Shown piece by piece: positions 18,507 to 26,675 of a stretch of DNA of 60,664 nt. The stretch is taken from the NCBI GenBank assembly GCA_944325505.1, contig CALVAJ010000012.1, positions 1-60,664 on the forward strand. Reading direction: 5' to 3'. The number at the start of each line of letters is the position of its first letter. Positions within the stretch are counted from its first letter, which is position 1. The position numbers and the translations under genes are program-made. Below the pieces are notes generated by a model. That model was not told where the DNA came from. It made no database searches and was given only the letters and a program-made list of their open reading frames with translations. This DNA is from an uncultured Bacteroidales bacterium. GTDB lineage: Bacteria > Bacteroidota > Bacteroidia > Bacteroidales > UBA932.

Positions 18507-19784
18507 TTATAAGTTATTTATATCTTTCTCGATTGCCCTCCTCAGAAAATCCAAAGCTGAAGCCGAAAATCTTTCTATATTGCGTTTTCTGTCGTTCTTG
18601 TATACAATACTGAACGTTTCGGTCCTGTCAGGAGTGCATATTCCGATCCACACCAGCCCCACAGGTTTTTCCGGGGTGCCGCCTCCGGGACCGGCAATTC
18701 CCGAGGTTGCAACGGAGTAGTCGCTCCCGGTAATCCTCCTGACGCCTTCGGCCATCTTCGCTACGCATTCACTGCTGACAGCGCCGTATTTTTCTATGAT
18801 TCCGGCAGGGACTCCGAGGATGTTTTCCTTGACACTGTTGGCATATGAAGTCACTGATCCGAGGTAGTACCGGGAGCTCCCGCCGACAGAGGTGATAAGG
18901 TGTGAAATCATGCCTCCCGTGCAGGACTCGGCACAGCTGAGCGTCTTGCCTGATTTCAGCAGAAGCCTCCCGACGGTTTCCTGCAGATTCGTATCCTCTT
19001 CGGCATAGATGCAGTCTCCGAGTATCTTCCTGAGACTTTCTGTCTGTTCTCCGATTATTTTGTCTTCTGCAGTCTTGTCTCCTCCGTAAACGGACAGTCT
19101 CAGCCTGACTCCGGTCAGAGGGTTGGGCAGATATGCAAGATGGATATTCTCCGGAAGGGAATTTTCCCAAGGCTCGATAAGCTTTGCAAGCTGGGATTCT
19201 GCCAGACCGTAAGTCATTATGGTCTTATGTGAGATGTCATCGGCAGGGTAATGCTCCTTGATATCATTGATGATATCAGGAATCGCCCCCAATGCCTCGA
19301 ATGGCACCCCCGGCAGGGAATAGAGTGTGCATTCATGCCCGAAGCGTTCCGCCGGGAACCTGAATACCATTACCGGGGCTGTTCCAAGCCTGTTCGGAAT
19401 CACTTCGCATGTGTCCGGGACCGCTGCCTGGGCAGCATTTATGTCCAGAACATCCAGACCCTTGGCCTTGAGAAGCCGGTGGATGATTTCAAGCTGCCTT
19501 GCATCTGTCCTTGTGGCACGGCTGCCGGAAAGTTCGGCAAGTGCAGGTTTGGTTATATCGTCCTTTGTCGGTCCCAGGCCTCCAGTCACTATCACTATCC
19601 GGTTTTCCTTCAGTTCCCGCTCAAGGGAGGAGATGATGGTCTGCCTGTCGTCTCCGAACGAAACCATCCTCGTTACCCGGACTCCGATCCCGTTCAGTGC
19701 CTGTGCTATATGGGAGGAATTTGTGTCTACTATCTGCCCTATCAGGATTTCATCGCCGATAGTACAAATTGAAGAATTTATCAT
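18507..19784 (-). CDS. cinA: CinA family nicotinamide-nucleotide amidohydrolase
   Basis: Two-domain protein of 425 residues. The N-terminal molybdopterin-binding-like domain (IGDEILIGQIVDTNS, VTGGLGPTKDD) is joined to the C-terminal CinA domain (ESCTGGMISHLITS, VATSGIAGPGGGTPEKPVGLVWIG), which deamidates nicotinamide mononucleotide for pyridine-nucleotide recycling. In some bacteria CinA is linked to competence; no competence genes are seen here. It starts 12 bases after pyrD and is read with it. Confidence 0.93.
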   Translation of the reverse strand: MINSSICTIGDEILIGQIVDTNSSHIAQALNGIGVRVTRMVSFGDDRQTIISSLERELKENRIVIVTGGLGPTKDDITKPALAELSGSRATRTDARQLEIIHRLLKAKGLDVLDINAAQAAVPDTCEVIPNRLGTAPVMVFRFPAERFGHECTLYSLPGVPFEALGAIPDIINDIKEHYPADDISHKTIMTYGLAESQLAKLIEPWENSLPENIHLAYLPNPLTGVRLRLSVYGGDKTAEDKIIGEQTESLRKILGDCIYAEEDTNLQETVGRLLLKSGKTLSCAESCTGGMISHLITSVGGSSRYYLGSVTSYANSVKENILGVPAGIIEKYGAVSSECVAKMAEGVRRITGSDYSVATSGIAGPGGGTPEKPVGLVWIGICTPDRTETFSIVYKNDRKRNIERFSASALDFLRRAIEKDINNL

Positions 19785-19796
19785 TGTTCTGTCCTG

Positions 19797-20846
19797 TTAA
19801 TTCTTTTTGGCCGATTTCTGGAGGTACTTGAGTATGCGTTTCACCAGTGACGGGCCTTCATATATGAAACCTGAATAAATTTCCACGAGAGATGCCCCCG
19901 CATCGAGCATTTCCTTTGCCTGCCGCGGGGACATGATTCCCCCCACGCCTATTATGGGAAGGTTGCCTCCTGTCTTGTCATGTATATACTTCACCAGTTT
20001 CAGATTCTTTTCGAACAGCGGAGCTCCTGACATTCCTCCGTTTCCTATCGCATCTATCTTTTCCTGGCTTATACTGAGCCCCTCACGGCTTCTGGTCGTG
20101 TTTCCGGCCACTATTCCGTCCACACCCGACATAAGTACGTAGTCGATTATTTCATCGAGCTGCTGCGGAGGGATATCCGGAGAGACCTTTACCAGAACAG
20201 GACGGTATTCGTCGAAATACATTCTGAGGCCCAGCAGTTTGTCCATAATGTCGGACAGGAATGAAACGTCCTGTAGCTTTGCCAGCCCGACGACGTTCGG
20301 ACAGGAAATGTTGATGACGAACATGTCCACGAAGTCATACAGCAGGGCAAAGGCCGTCTCGTAGTCCCTGGAGGCCTCTTCATTCATGCTGGATGTATTC
20401 TTGGATATGTTGGCTGCCACTATGACACCTGGCTTTTCCTTTTTAAGGTGCTCTATGGCATTCTTCACACCTTTGTTGTTAATTCCCATCCTGTTGATGA
20501 TGGCGCGGTCCTTTACGACTCTGAAAAGTCTCGGTTTCGGGTTTCCGGGCTGAGGCTCCGGAGTCAGGGACCCGATTTCCACAAAGCCGAAGCCGAAGTT
20601 CGCCAGATCGTTGTAGTGTTCTCCGTTCTTGTCCAGCCCGCCTGCGAGTCCTACCGGGTTGGGGAAGACGCGTCCGAAAACTTCTCTGGACAGTTCCGGA
20701 GTGTCCCTGCAGAAGATGAGTCTGGTTATCTGTTTTGCAAGTGGAATATGCTTGAGGATTTCCAGTGCGCCCATCGTAATGTTATGGGCTGTTTCCGCGT
20801 TGAACCGGAACAGGATAGGTCTGATGAAATGCTTGTACATCTTCAC
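19797..20846 (-). CDS. pyrD: Dihydroorotate dehydrogenase, class 2 (quinone)
   Basis: Flavoprotein of 349 residues that oxidises dihydroorotate to orotate in pyrimidine synthesis with a quinone acceptor. The class 2 layout is clear: an N-terminal helical membrane-association part (HFIRPILFRFNAETAHNITMGAL), FPNPVGLAGGLDKNG, NRMGINNKG, VINISCPNV, VSPD, GIVAGNTT and the phosphate site IIGVGGIMSPRQA. It is the first gene of a two-gene operon with cinA. Confidence 0.95.
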   Translation of the reverse strand: MKMYKHFIRPILFRFNAETAHNITMGALEILKHIPLAKQITRLIFCRDTPELSREVFGRVFPNPVGLAGGLDKNGEHYNDLANFGFGFVEIGSLTPEPQPGNPKPRLFRVVKDRAIINRMGINNKGVKNAIEHLKKEKPGVIVAANISKNTSSMNEEASRDYETAFALLYDFVDMFVINISCPNVVGLAKLQDVSFLSDIMDKLLGLRMYFDEYRPVLVKVSPDIPPQQLDEIIDYVLMSGVDGIVAGNTTRSREGLSISQEKIDAIGNGGMSGAPLFEKNLKLVKYIHDKTGGNLPIIGVGGIMSPRQAKEMLDAGASLVEIYSGFIYEGPSLVKRILKYLQKSAKKN

Positions 20847-20888
20847 ATATTATTAGCGGCAGCGAAAATACGCAAAATTTCTATAATT

Positions 20889-21371
20889 TCATCGCAGTTC
20901 CTGGAAAGTCCCGTCATCGAAAAATATGACGATTTTTATCGCTTTGCGCTGTTTTACAGACTGTTGCGACTGCTCGGAAGGGGAGTGTACGCCTTCTGAG
21001 GATTGGATATTTGCGCACGTGAAGCCATCCGTACGTTTTTTTTCGATTCCTGCGCCCATACCGGCGGGAGATCCGGGGGCAGGCCGCGTGTCCTGGAATT
21101 CTTCGGCGAACAGGGATCCGGGGATCTCTTCCTGAGGGGATGCCGCCGCAGCTGCTCTTGCCGTCTTGTACATCTTGCCCTGACCGTCCAGCAGCCATTC
21201 GATGTTAAGATCCGGAAAAGCCTTCATGGTATTCAGCATGAAGTCGTATCCCGGACGGTTCCTTCCGGCGAGGATGTGCGATATGCTGGCCGGAGCCACA
21301 TGGATCATGGCTGCAAACTGAGCCTGTGTGATGTTTTCCGCATCAAGAAACTGCTGTAACCGTCTATTCAT
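20889..21371 (-). CDS. XRE-family regulator with FFDDGTF tail
   Basis: DNA-binding regulator of 160 residues. The HTH (ITQAQFAAMIHVAPASISHILAGRNRPG) is followed by FMLNTMKAFPDLNIEWLLDGQGKMYK, a typical Bacteroidetes XRE pattern. A low-complexity linker rich in Ala, Pro and Ser leads to the conserved tail KIVIFFDDGTFQEL. A -7 box TACATTTG (complement of 21392-21399) lies upstream. It is divergent from queA across the 504-base AT-rich stretch with repeats, where it may bind. Target genes are unknown. Confidence 0.85.
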   Translation of the reverse strand: MNRRLQQFLDAENITQAQFAAMIHVAPASISHILAGRNRPGYDFMLNTMKAFPDLNIEWLLDGQGKMYKTARAAAAASPQEEIPGSLFAEEFQDTRPAPGSPAGMGAGIEKKRTDGFTCANIQSSEGVHSPSEQSQQSVKQRKAIKIVIFFDDGTFQELR

Positions 21372-21714
21372 AATTGTAATTCATGTATTTACAAATGTAG
21401 ACATAATTTTGTTAACTTTTGTAACTTGTTCTGATTTTATTTTTGTAAATAATATTGATCGAACCCGTAAGTACTTATATACGTATTTTATATGAATAGA
21501 TATAAATATTTGGTTTTAAGTGTATTATATTAGAATATAAGTTATATTGACATATTTAAACCGTGCTTGCTGCCTAATTTACTTGAACCATATAAATAAC
21601 CGATTTGGATAATATGATTTAAATATCTGAGTTTGAATTCTTTATATATTATAATATCATATATGTAATGTTTGTGCGATTGATTTTTGTAAATCTTGTT
21701 TATAATTTACTTTT

Positions 21715-21763
21715 GTATAGGTACGCTTTGGATTAAATTTAATTTCGTATACCTACGGTTTGG
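21715..21763. repeat. 17-base direct repeat pair flanking a palindrome
   Basis: GTATAGGTACGCTTTGG (21715-21731) and GTATACCTACGGTTTGG (21747-21763) match at 14 of 17 positions and are 32 bases apart, about three helical turns. Between them lies the perfect palindrome ATTAAATTTAAT. A tandem operator for the neighbouring XRE protein is possible. Confidence 0.5.
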
Positions 21764-21823
21764 TATTGTTATTAAGTATTGTAAATCATACTGGGGAGGT
21801 CTTGTTTAAGCGCAATATTTCAT

Positions 21824-21837
21824 ATTGTCGCGACAAT
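21824..21837. promoter_or_regulatory. 14-base palindrome upstream of queA
   Basis: ATTGTCGCGACAAT is a perfect palindrome, 39 bases before the queA start and directly upstream of a GTATTTTCGC motif (21841-21850) that may be the -7 region. The position fits a repressor operator. Confidence 0.45.
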
Positions 21838-21875
21838 TGCGTATTTTCGCGCAACTTTTATAAGGTCCGTAAAAA

Positions 21876-23090
21876 ATGATACCTGAGATACGAATCGAAG
21901 ACTATGACTATTCTCTTCCCGACGGGAGGATTGCAAAATATCCCCTCGCCCGGAGGGATTCATCCAAGCTTCTTGAATATAGGGACGGTACTGTTTCAGA
22001 GCACGTTTTCCACGATATACCTGATCTGATCCCGTCTGACTCCATAATGGTGTTCAACGATACAAAAGTGGTTCCTGCAAGGCTTCATTTCCAGCGGGAG
22101 ACAGGAGCACATATCGAGGTGTTCTGCCTGGAACCGGTATTCCCGTCCGAGTACAACCTGATTTTCGCTCAGACCTCATCATGCAGATGGAAATGCATTG
22201 TAGGTAACGTCAAGAAGTGGAAATCGGATGTCCTTTCCCTTTATAACCCGGACAGTGATCCATCGGTAAGCGGCCTGGACCTTAAGGCCGTCCTTATAGA
22301 AAGGGACGGCGAAACATCCGTAGTTGAATTCACCTGGAACGGCGGACTGCCTTTTTCTCGTGTGCTCGAGATATGCGGTTCCATACCTATTCCGCCCTAT
22401 CTTAACCGTGAAACAGAGGCAATAGACCAGGAAAGGTACCAGACTCTTTATGCACGCTTCAGAGGGTCCGTAGCGGCCCCTACCGCCGGACTGCATTTTA
22501 CCGATGATGTCCTGCAGAGAATCAAAGCCAAGGGAGTGGACATGGAGACTGTCTGCCTGCATGTCGGAGCCGGTACTTTCCTTCCGGTGAAAAGCAGCGA
22601 GATTTCCGGACATACGATGCACAGGGAGCCGTTCGTGGTAAAACGCGGTTTTCTGGAAGATCTCAGGCGGGGCGGACGGCCTGTGACGGCTGTCGGAACC
22701 ACTTCGGTCAGGACTCTTGAGTCTCTGTATTACATTGGCGTAAAATGTATCGAGAACGGCCGTCCTGAGGATATCGGCCAATGGATGCCTTATGAAAAAG
22801 ACTATGCATATACGCTGGAGGAAGCGCTGGATGCCATTATCGGATACCTTGATTCCAACTCTCTCGATGAATTGAAAGCCGGTACGAGGATAATCATCGT
22901 TCCGGGATACCGTTTCAGAGTCGTTGATATACTCGTGACCAATTTCCACCAGCCCAAAAGTACGCTGCTGCTGCTGATTTCAGCTTTTGTTGACGGGGAC
23001 TGGAGGAGGATATATGATTATGCGCTTTCGCATGACTTTCGGTTTTTGAGTTACGGTGACAGTTCTGTTTTATTCCGTAAAAAGAAATGA
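21876..23090 (+). CDS. queA: S-adenosylmethionine:tRNA ribosyltransferase-isomerase (QueA), long form
   Basis: QueA transfers and rearranges the ribosyl part of AdoMet onto preQ1 in tRNA to give epoxyqueuosine. The protein has 404 residues, about 50 more than classical QueA. Conserved segments are YDYSLPDGRIAKYPLARRDSSKLL, IMVFNDTKVVPARL, RGSVAAPTAGLHFTDDVL, HVGAGTFLPVK and NFHQPKSTLLLLISAFV...FLSYGDSSVL. The extra length is in the middle and near GRPEDIGQWMPY. The longer form is known as a diverged QueA branch in Bacteroidetes, so another queA may exist elsewhere in the genome. queD and queE are 10 kb away in the same window. Confidence 0.83.
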   Translation: MIPEIRIEDYDYSLPDGRIAKYPLARRDSSKLLEYRDGTVSEHVFHDIPDLIPSDSIMVFNDTKVVPARLHFQRETGAHIEVFCLEPVFPSEYNLIFAQTSSCRWKCIVGNVKKWKSDVLSLYNPDSDPSVSGLDLKAVLIERDGETSVVEFTWNGGLPFSRVLEICGSIPIPPYLNRETEAIDQERYQTLYARFRGSVAAPTAGLHFTDDVLQRIKAKGVDMETVCLHVGAGTFLPVKSSEISGHTMHREPFVVKRGFLEDLRRGGRPVTAVGTTSVRTLESLYYIGVKCIENGRPEDIGQWMPYEKDYAYTLEEALDAIIGYLDSNSLDELKAGTRIIIVPGYRFRVVDILVTNFHQPKSTLLLLISAFVDGDWRRIYDYALSHDFRFLSYGDSSVLFRKKK

Positions 23091-23159
23091 TATATCCGTA
23101 ATTATATGCCGCTTTAAATTCAAGAATTAATATATTTGTGATGCTAAAATACGTTGATT

Positions 23160-24341
23160 ATGGTCGATCTATCTGAATTTGAGAGCATTAGCCCTTATAC
23201 TGATGAAGAAGCCGTAGAGGCTTTGGGAAAAGTGGCGGAGAATCCTGTAATTTCGGAGGTTTCACAATATTTCTTTCCGGACGAGTCTCCGGATTTCCTC
23301 AAGAAACTGCTGAAAAGTGTCAAGGGAATCGATGATTTCCAGATCATGGTGATGTCGAAGGTCGTGGAGTGGGTCCTTGACCATACCGCGCATATCTTTT
23401 CGTATGACGGGATTTCCAATATCGACAGGAACCGGGGAAAATTCCTTGCCCTGTCGAACCACAGGGACATAATTCTGGATCCGGCCATTACACAGCTCGT
23501 ACTGTACCGCAACGGCATACCTATGACCGAAATAGCAGTCGGGGACAATCTCATATCCAACAAGTTCATCGAGTACCTTATCCGGTCCAACCGTATGATC
23601 AAGGTTGTCAGGGGCATTTCAGCCCGGGAGCTGTACCTTTCGTCCCAGATGCTTTCCAAGTATATAAGACTGAACATCACCGAGCAGAAAAGCTCGATCT
23701 GGCTTGCCCAGCGTCAGGGAAGGACCAAGGACGGTCTGGATATCACCGAGCAGGGTCTGCTCAAGATGCTGGACATGAGCGGCACTTCCGATTTCAGGAA
23801 GAACTTCGAGGAGCTGAACATAATACCGATGAGCATTTCGTACGAAATAGAGCCGTGCGATGTGCTTAAGGCACGGGAACTTCTCATTTCCAGGACACAG
23901 AAATACGTAAAGGCTCCGGGAGAGGACCTTAACAGCATTCTCACTGGCATAAAACAGCAGAAAGGCAACATCCACCTGAACATCGGCAAGCCTCTTACTT
24001 CAGAGGAGATTGCCGTGGCTTCCCTGTGCGACAAGAACGACCGTTATCAGCTTATCCGCCACGCTGTCGACCTGAGGGTCATAGAAGGCTACCGTCTGTG
24101 GAAGACCAATTATCTGGCATACGATATCGTGAACAAGACCACGAAATATTCCGACAAGTATACTGTCAGCGATATCGACTGGTTCACTGACTATATGGAG
24201 CATCAGCTCGATACGGTAGAGAAGGAACTCGACAGGGCCGCCCTGAAGGACATTTTCCTTCATATATATGCCAATCCTGTGGTATCCAAGGAGATGCTTC
24301 GCGAGAAAAACACTCTCCCGGGCTGGAAGACACAGCTGTAA
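23160..24341 (+). CDS. Glycerol-3-phosphate/lysophosphatidate acyltransferase-like protein (PlsB/PlsC superfamily)
   Basis: Acyltransferase-superfamily protein of 393 residues from the ATG at 23160 (a TTG at 23154 is in frame). The acceptor-site motif is LALSNHRDIILDP, where the His-to-Asp spacing is five residues, one more than the usual HX4D. A later block IWLAQRQGRTKDGLD matches the phosphate-binding region of PlsB-like enzymes. No clear membrane segment is seen. It probably acylates glycerol-3-phosphate, lysophosphatidate or another lipid head group. It converges on the cysteate synthase operon and ends at a shared terminator; a role in sulfonolipid N-acylation is only a speculation. Confidence 0.75.
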   Translation: MVDLSEFESISPYTDEEAVEALGKVAENPVISEVSQYFFPDESPDFLKKLLKSVKGIDDFQIMVMSKVVEWVLDHTAHIFSYDGISNIDRNRGKFLALSNHRDIILDPAITQLVLYRNGIPMTEIAVGDNLISNKFIEYLIRSNRMIKVVRGISARELYLSSQMLSKYIRLNITEQKSSIWLAQRQGRTKDGLDITEQGLLKMLDMSGTSDFRKNFEELNIIPMSISYEIEPCDVLKARELLISRTQKYVKAPGEDLNSILTGIKQQKGNIHLNIGKPLTSEEIAVASLCDKNDRYQLIRHAVDLRVIEGYRLWKTNYLAYDIVNKTTKYSDKYTVSDIDWFTDYMEHQLDTVEKELDRAALKDIFLHIYANPVVSKEMLREKNTLPGWKTQL

Positions 24342-24368
24342 AAGCTGTAAAACAAGCAAGCCTGTACG

Positions 24369-24400
24369 AAAAAAGCAGCCCCGCAAGGCTGCTTTTTTTT
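24369..24400. terminator. Terminator between acyltransferase and mscS
   Basis: AAAAAGCAGCC (24370-24380) pairs with GGCTGCTTTTT (24387-24397) around a six-base loop, followed by a run of eight T on the plus strand and A-rich sequence on the other side, so it works for both convergent transcripts. Confidence 0.85.
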
Positions 24401-24418
24401 CATTTGGTGCTCTTTCTG

Positions 24419-25348
24419 TCAGTTCTGTGAAATGTGTACGTCCATTTGCGGGAACGGGAAATTGATGCCTTTACTGGGGAGTACGGTATATATCTCCTCG
24501 TTCAGCTTATAGTAGACATCCCAGTAGTCGTCCTTTTTCACCCATACTCTTACTACGTACTCCACTGCGCTGTCCTTGAGGGCATTGACTGCGATAAGAG
24601 GATCGGCGGGGGCCCCTGTACCGGTGTACAGCACGCGTTTTTCCCCGTCTACTATCCCTTTGAGGACTCCCTTGACTTCCTCGGCATCGGTACCGTACTC
24701 GACACCTACCAGCCACTCGACACGGCGCATCGTGTTCATCGAGTAGTTGTTGATCGTACCGTTGGACAGGCTTCCGTTAGGGATGACGATAATCCTGTTG
24801 TCCGTAGTGGTGAGTTTGGTGCTGACGATATTCACATCGGTGACGGTTCCGGAATAACCGTCCTGCGTCTCGATGAAGTCACCGGCTTTGAACGGCTTGA
24901 AAACCAGCAGCATGATTCCGCCTGCGAAGTTCTGTACAGTACCGCTGAGCGCCATACCTATGGCCATACCTCCGGCGGCAAGAAGCGCTGCCAGAGATGT
25001 GGTGTTGATTCCGAGGGTGCCGACCGTTATTATCACGAGGATAATCATCAGAGAGATGCTTGTAAGACTCTCTACGAAAGATGCTATGGCCTTTTCAGTA
25101 TTGCGCCTCTCGAAGATCCTGTGGAGCATATGCCTGATTTTCTTTATCAGCCAGGCTCCGATAAAATATATCAGAAGTGCAATGACCACCTTGATACCGA
25201 AATTGATGGCTTCTTTCAGCAATTCCGGAAGCAGCTCATCAAGCGGCGTCGTAGCGATGTGCTCGATCGTGCTGCGTGCAGTCTGTTCTATCTTGTTCAG
25301 TTCGGCCGTGTCAACCGGAACCGTAGATTGCAATAAATTGTATAACAT
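24419..25348 (-). CDS. Small-conductance mechanosensitive channel, MscS family
   Basis: Inner-membrane channel of 309 residues. Three membrane helices are visible: KVVIALLIYFIGAWLI, LMIILVIITVGTLGI and the pore helix AALLAAGGMAIGMALSGTVQNFAGG with the Gly/Ala packing of MscS TM3. The beta domain has FKAGDFIETQDGYSGTVTDVNIVSTKLTT and NRIIVIPNGSLSNGTINNYS. It starts 23 bases after the cysteate synthase stop and is the last gene of the Hdr-like operon. MscS proteins release solutes under turgor; some export specific anions. A link to cysteate export is inference from position only. Confidence 0.92.
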   Translation of the reverse strand: MLYNLLQSTVPVDTAELNKIEQTARSTIEHIATTPLDELLPELLKEAINFGIKVVIALLIYFIGAWLIKKIRHMLHRIFERRNTEKAIASFVESLTSISLMIILVIITVGTLGINTTSLAALLAAGGMAIGMALSGTVQNFAGGIMLLVFKPFKAGDFIETQDGYSGTVTDVNIVSTKLTTTDNRIIVIPNGSLSNGTINNYSMNTMRRVEWLVGVEYGTDAEEVKGVLKGIVDGEKRVLYTGTGAPADPLIAVNALKDSAVEYVVRVWVKKDDYWDVYYKLNEEIYTVLPSKGINFPFPQMDVHISQN

Positions 25349-25371
25349 ATGTTCAACCGTTTAATATCCTG

Positions 25372-26664
25372 TCAGATTCCGAAAAGTTTCTCTACCTTTC
25401 CGATGATTTCTTCGGCAGGCAGGAATGTGTCGATCACCATGTCAGGTTTTGCATATACCACATCGTGATGCTCTTTGGTAAGAGACTCTCCGCCACCCGT
25501 TATGTTCAGCATGATGACTTCGTCTTTCTTTACGGAACCGTCGTTGACGGCTTTTTCAAGGCTTGCTACAGCCACAGATGCGGCCGAATAGATATCGATG
25601 CCTTCCAGTTCACGGAATTTCCCTTTCCAGAAATCCAGTTCGTTGTTGGTTACCTTGTAGATGTCTCCGCCGGCATCCGACATGGCATCGAAAAGGCCTC
25701 CTACAAGCGAATAAGGCGGTTTCCTGTTTGAAAGCACCTTGGCCTTGATTTCGGCTGCCTGATGCCTTGCTTCTTCTGCAGAAAGAGGTACAAGTGCCCT
25801 TGAACCGGCTTTCCATGAATCGTACATGATAGTGAACGGGTCGTTCTGGGACGGATAGAGACGCATCTTGTGGCTGCCGAACCGTCCGTCTTCGAGAAGC
25901 CTCAGGTTGTTTTCCCATACTGCGATAGTGCCTGTACCGCTTCCGATTGCCTGGAAATACGCATCCGGAATACGTCCGATTTTCTCTACGGCAGACAGGA
26001 GCGTAGTGCCCATTCCGTCCCTGCGGGCGATGTTCTTTGCCCCTCCTTCAGCCATGAATTTAGGAGACTGGCATACCTTGTCGGCAAGTACGATGGCATC
26101 GAAATAGTCGCATCCTGCAGGGGCTGCGATGATCTTCACGCAGTCATTGAGCGGGCGGTGGAACCACAGTGCGCTGATATTGTCCTCCGGAACCGAAAGC
26201 AGCAGAGGGATGTTGTTGTCTGAGCATACTTTGGCAAATGCCCTTGCCGTGTTTCCGGCAGATGCGACCACAAGCACCTTCCTGTTGTCCTCCGGCAGCC
26301 TTGCGCATACCGAATAAGCTTCGGTCTCTTTGAATGAGCATGTCTCCATGCACGCACCGATTTTCGGGAAATATCCGGAAAAGGTTATATACAGGTTTTC
26401 AAGTCCGAGATATGACGCAAGGGCTTCGCTTTTATATGTCACCGGAGCATGGGAGTGCTTCAGTGTCCTTTTTACCGGAAGCCACCCGGAGAATCTATAG
26501 AATCCGTCAAGGTCGTTTCTTATCTCGAATTTCCTGTTCTCATAGACAGCCCTTACCATTGCCGGAGTATCGCATTCCGGATCTGCCAGTGTCCAGCCGG
26601 CATCCTCGAATATCCTGCCGGTGGCACAGTTCATAAGTTTGTACTTGGTTGGAGTAAATGTCAT
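25372..26664 (-). CDS. Cysteate synthase (threonine-synthase-like PLP enzyme)
   Basis: PLP enzyme of 430 residues that makes L-cysteate from O-phosphoserine and sulfite. A general threonine synthase call is possible, but the whole pattern matches the archaeal cysteate synthase of coenzyme M synthesis: FSGWLPVKRTLKH, APVTYKSEALASYLGLENLYITFSGYFP (in two parts), TCSFKETEAY with the PLP lysine K112, VVASAGNTARAFAKVC, AEGGAKNIARRDGMGT, YFQAIGSGTGTIAVWE, RKPPYSLVGGLFDA and a glycine-rich phosphate site NITGGGES. In gut Bacteroidetes cysteate is the precursor of the sulfonolipid head group (capnine). It follows the membrane Hdr-like gene by 11 bases. The long-chain acyl condensing enzyme is not in this window. 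Confidence 0.87.
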   Translation of the reverse strand: MTFTPTKYKLMNCATGRIFEDAGWTLADPECDTPAMVRAVYENRKFEIRNDLDGFYRFSGWLPVKRTLKHSHAPVTYKSEALASYLGLENLYITFSGYFPKIGACMETCSFKETEAYSVCARLPEDNRKVLVVASAGNTARAFAKVCSDNNIPLLLSVPEDNISALWFHRPLNDCVKIIAAPAGCDYFDAIVLADKVCQSPKFMAEGGAKNIARRDGMGTTLLSAVEKIGRIPDAYFQAIGSGTGTIAVWENNLRLLEDGRFGSHKMRLYPSQNDPFTIMYDSWKAGSRALVPLSAEEARHQAAEIKAKVLSNRKPPYSLVGGLFDAMSDAGGDIYKVTNNELDFWKGKFRELEGIDIYSAASVAVASLEKAVNDGSVKKDEVIMLNITGGGESLTKEHHDVVYAKPDMVIDTFLPAEEIIGKVEKLFGI

Positions 26665-26675
26665 GATTTTTGGTT

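Larger units (their letters stand above)
21372..21875. other. AT-rich non-coding region with repeats and palindromes
   Basis: The only gene-free stretch longer than 300 bases. It is strongly AT-rich, unlike its flanks. I see no open frame of coding quality and no tRNA or known RNA fold. It contains a 17-base direct repeat pair (21715-21731, 21747-21763), a perfect 12-base palindrome ATTAAATTTAAT (21732-21743) between them, and a 14-base palindrome ATTGTCGCGACAAT (21824-21837) near queA. It separates the divergent XRE regulator and queA, so a regulatory region is the simplest reading. Confidence 0.7.

Noticed and set aside
25372-26664. Annotation as threonine synthase
   Set aside because: The superfamily is right, but the run of motifs (FSGWLPV, TYKSEALA, FSGYFP, TCSFKE, ARRDGMGT) matches cysteate synthase specifically.
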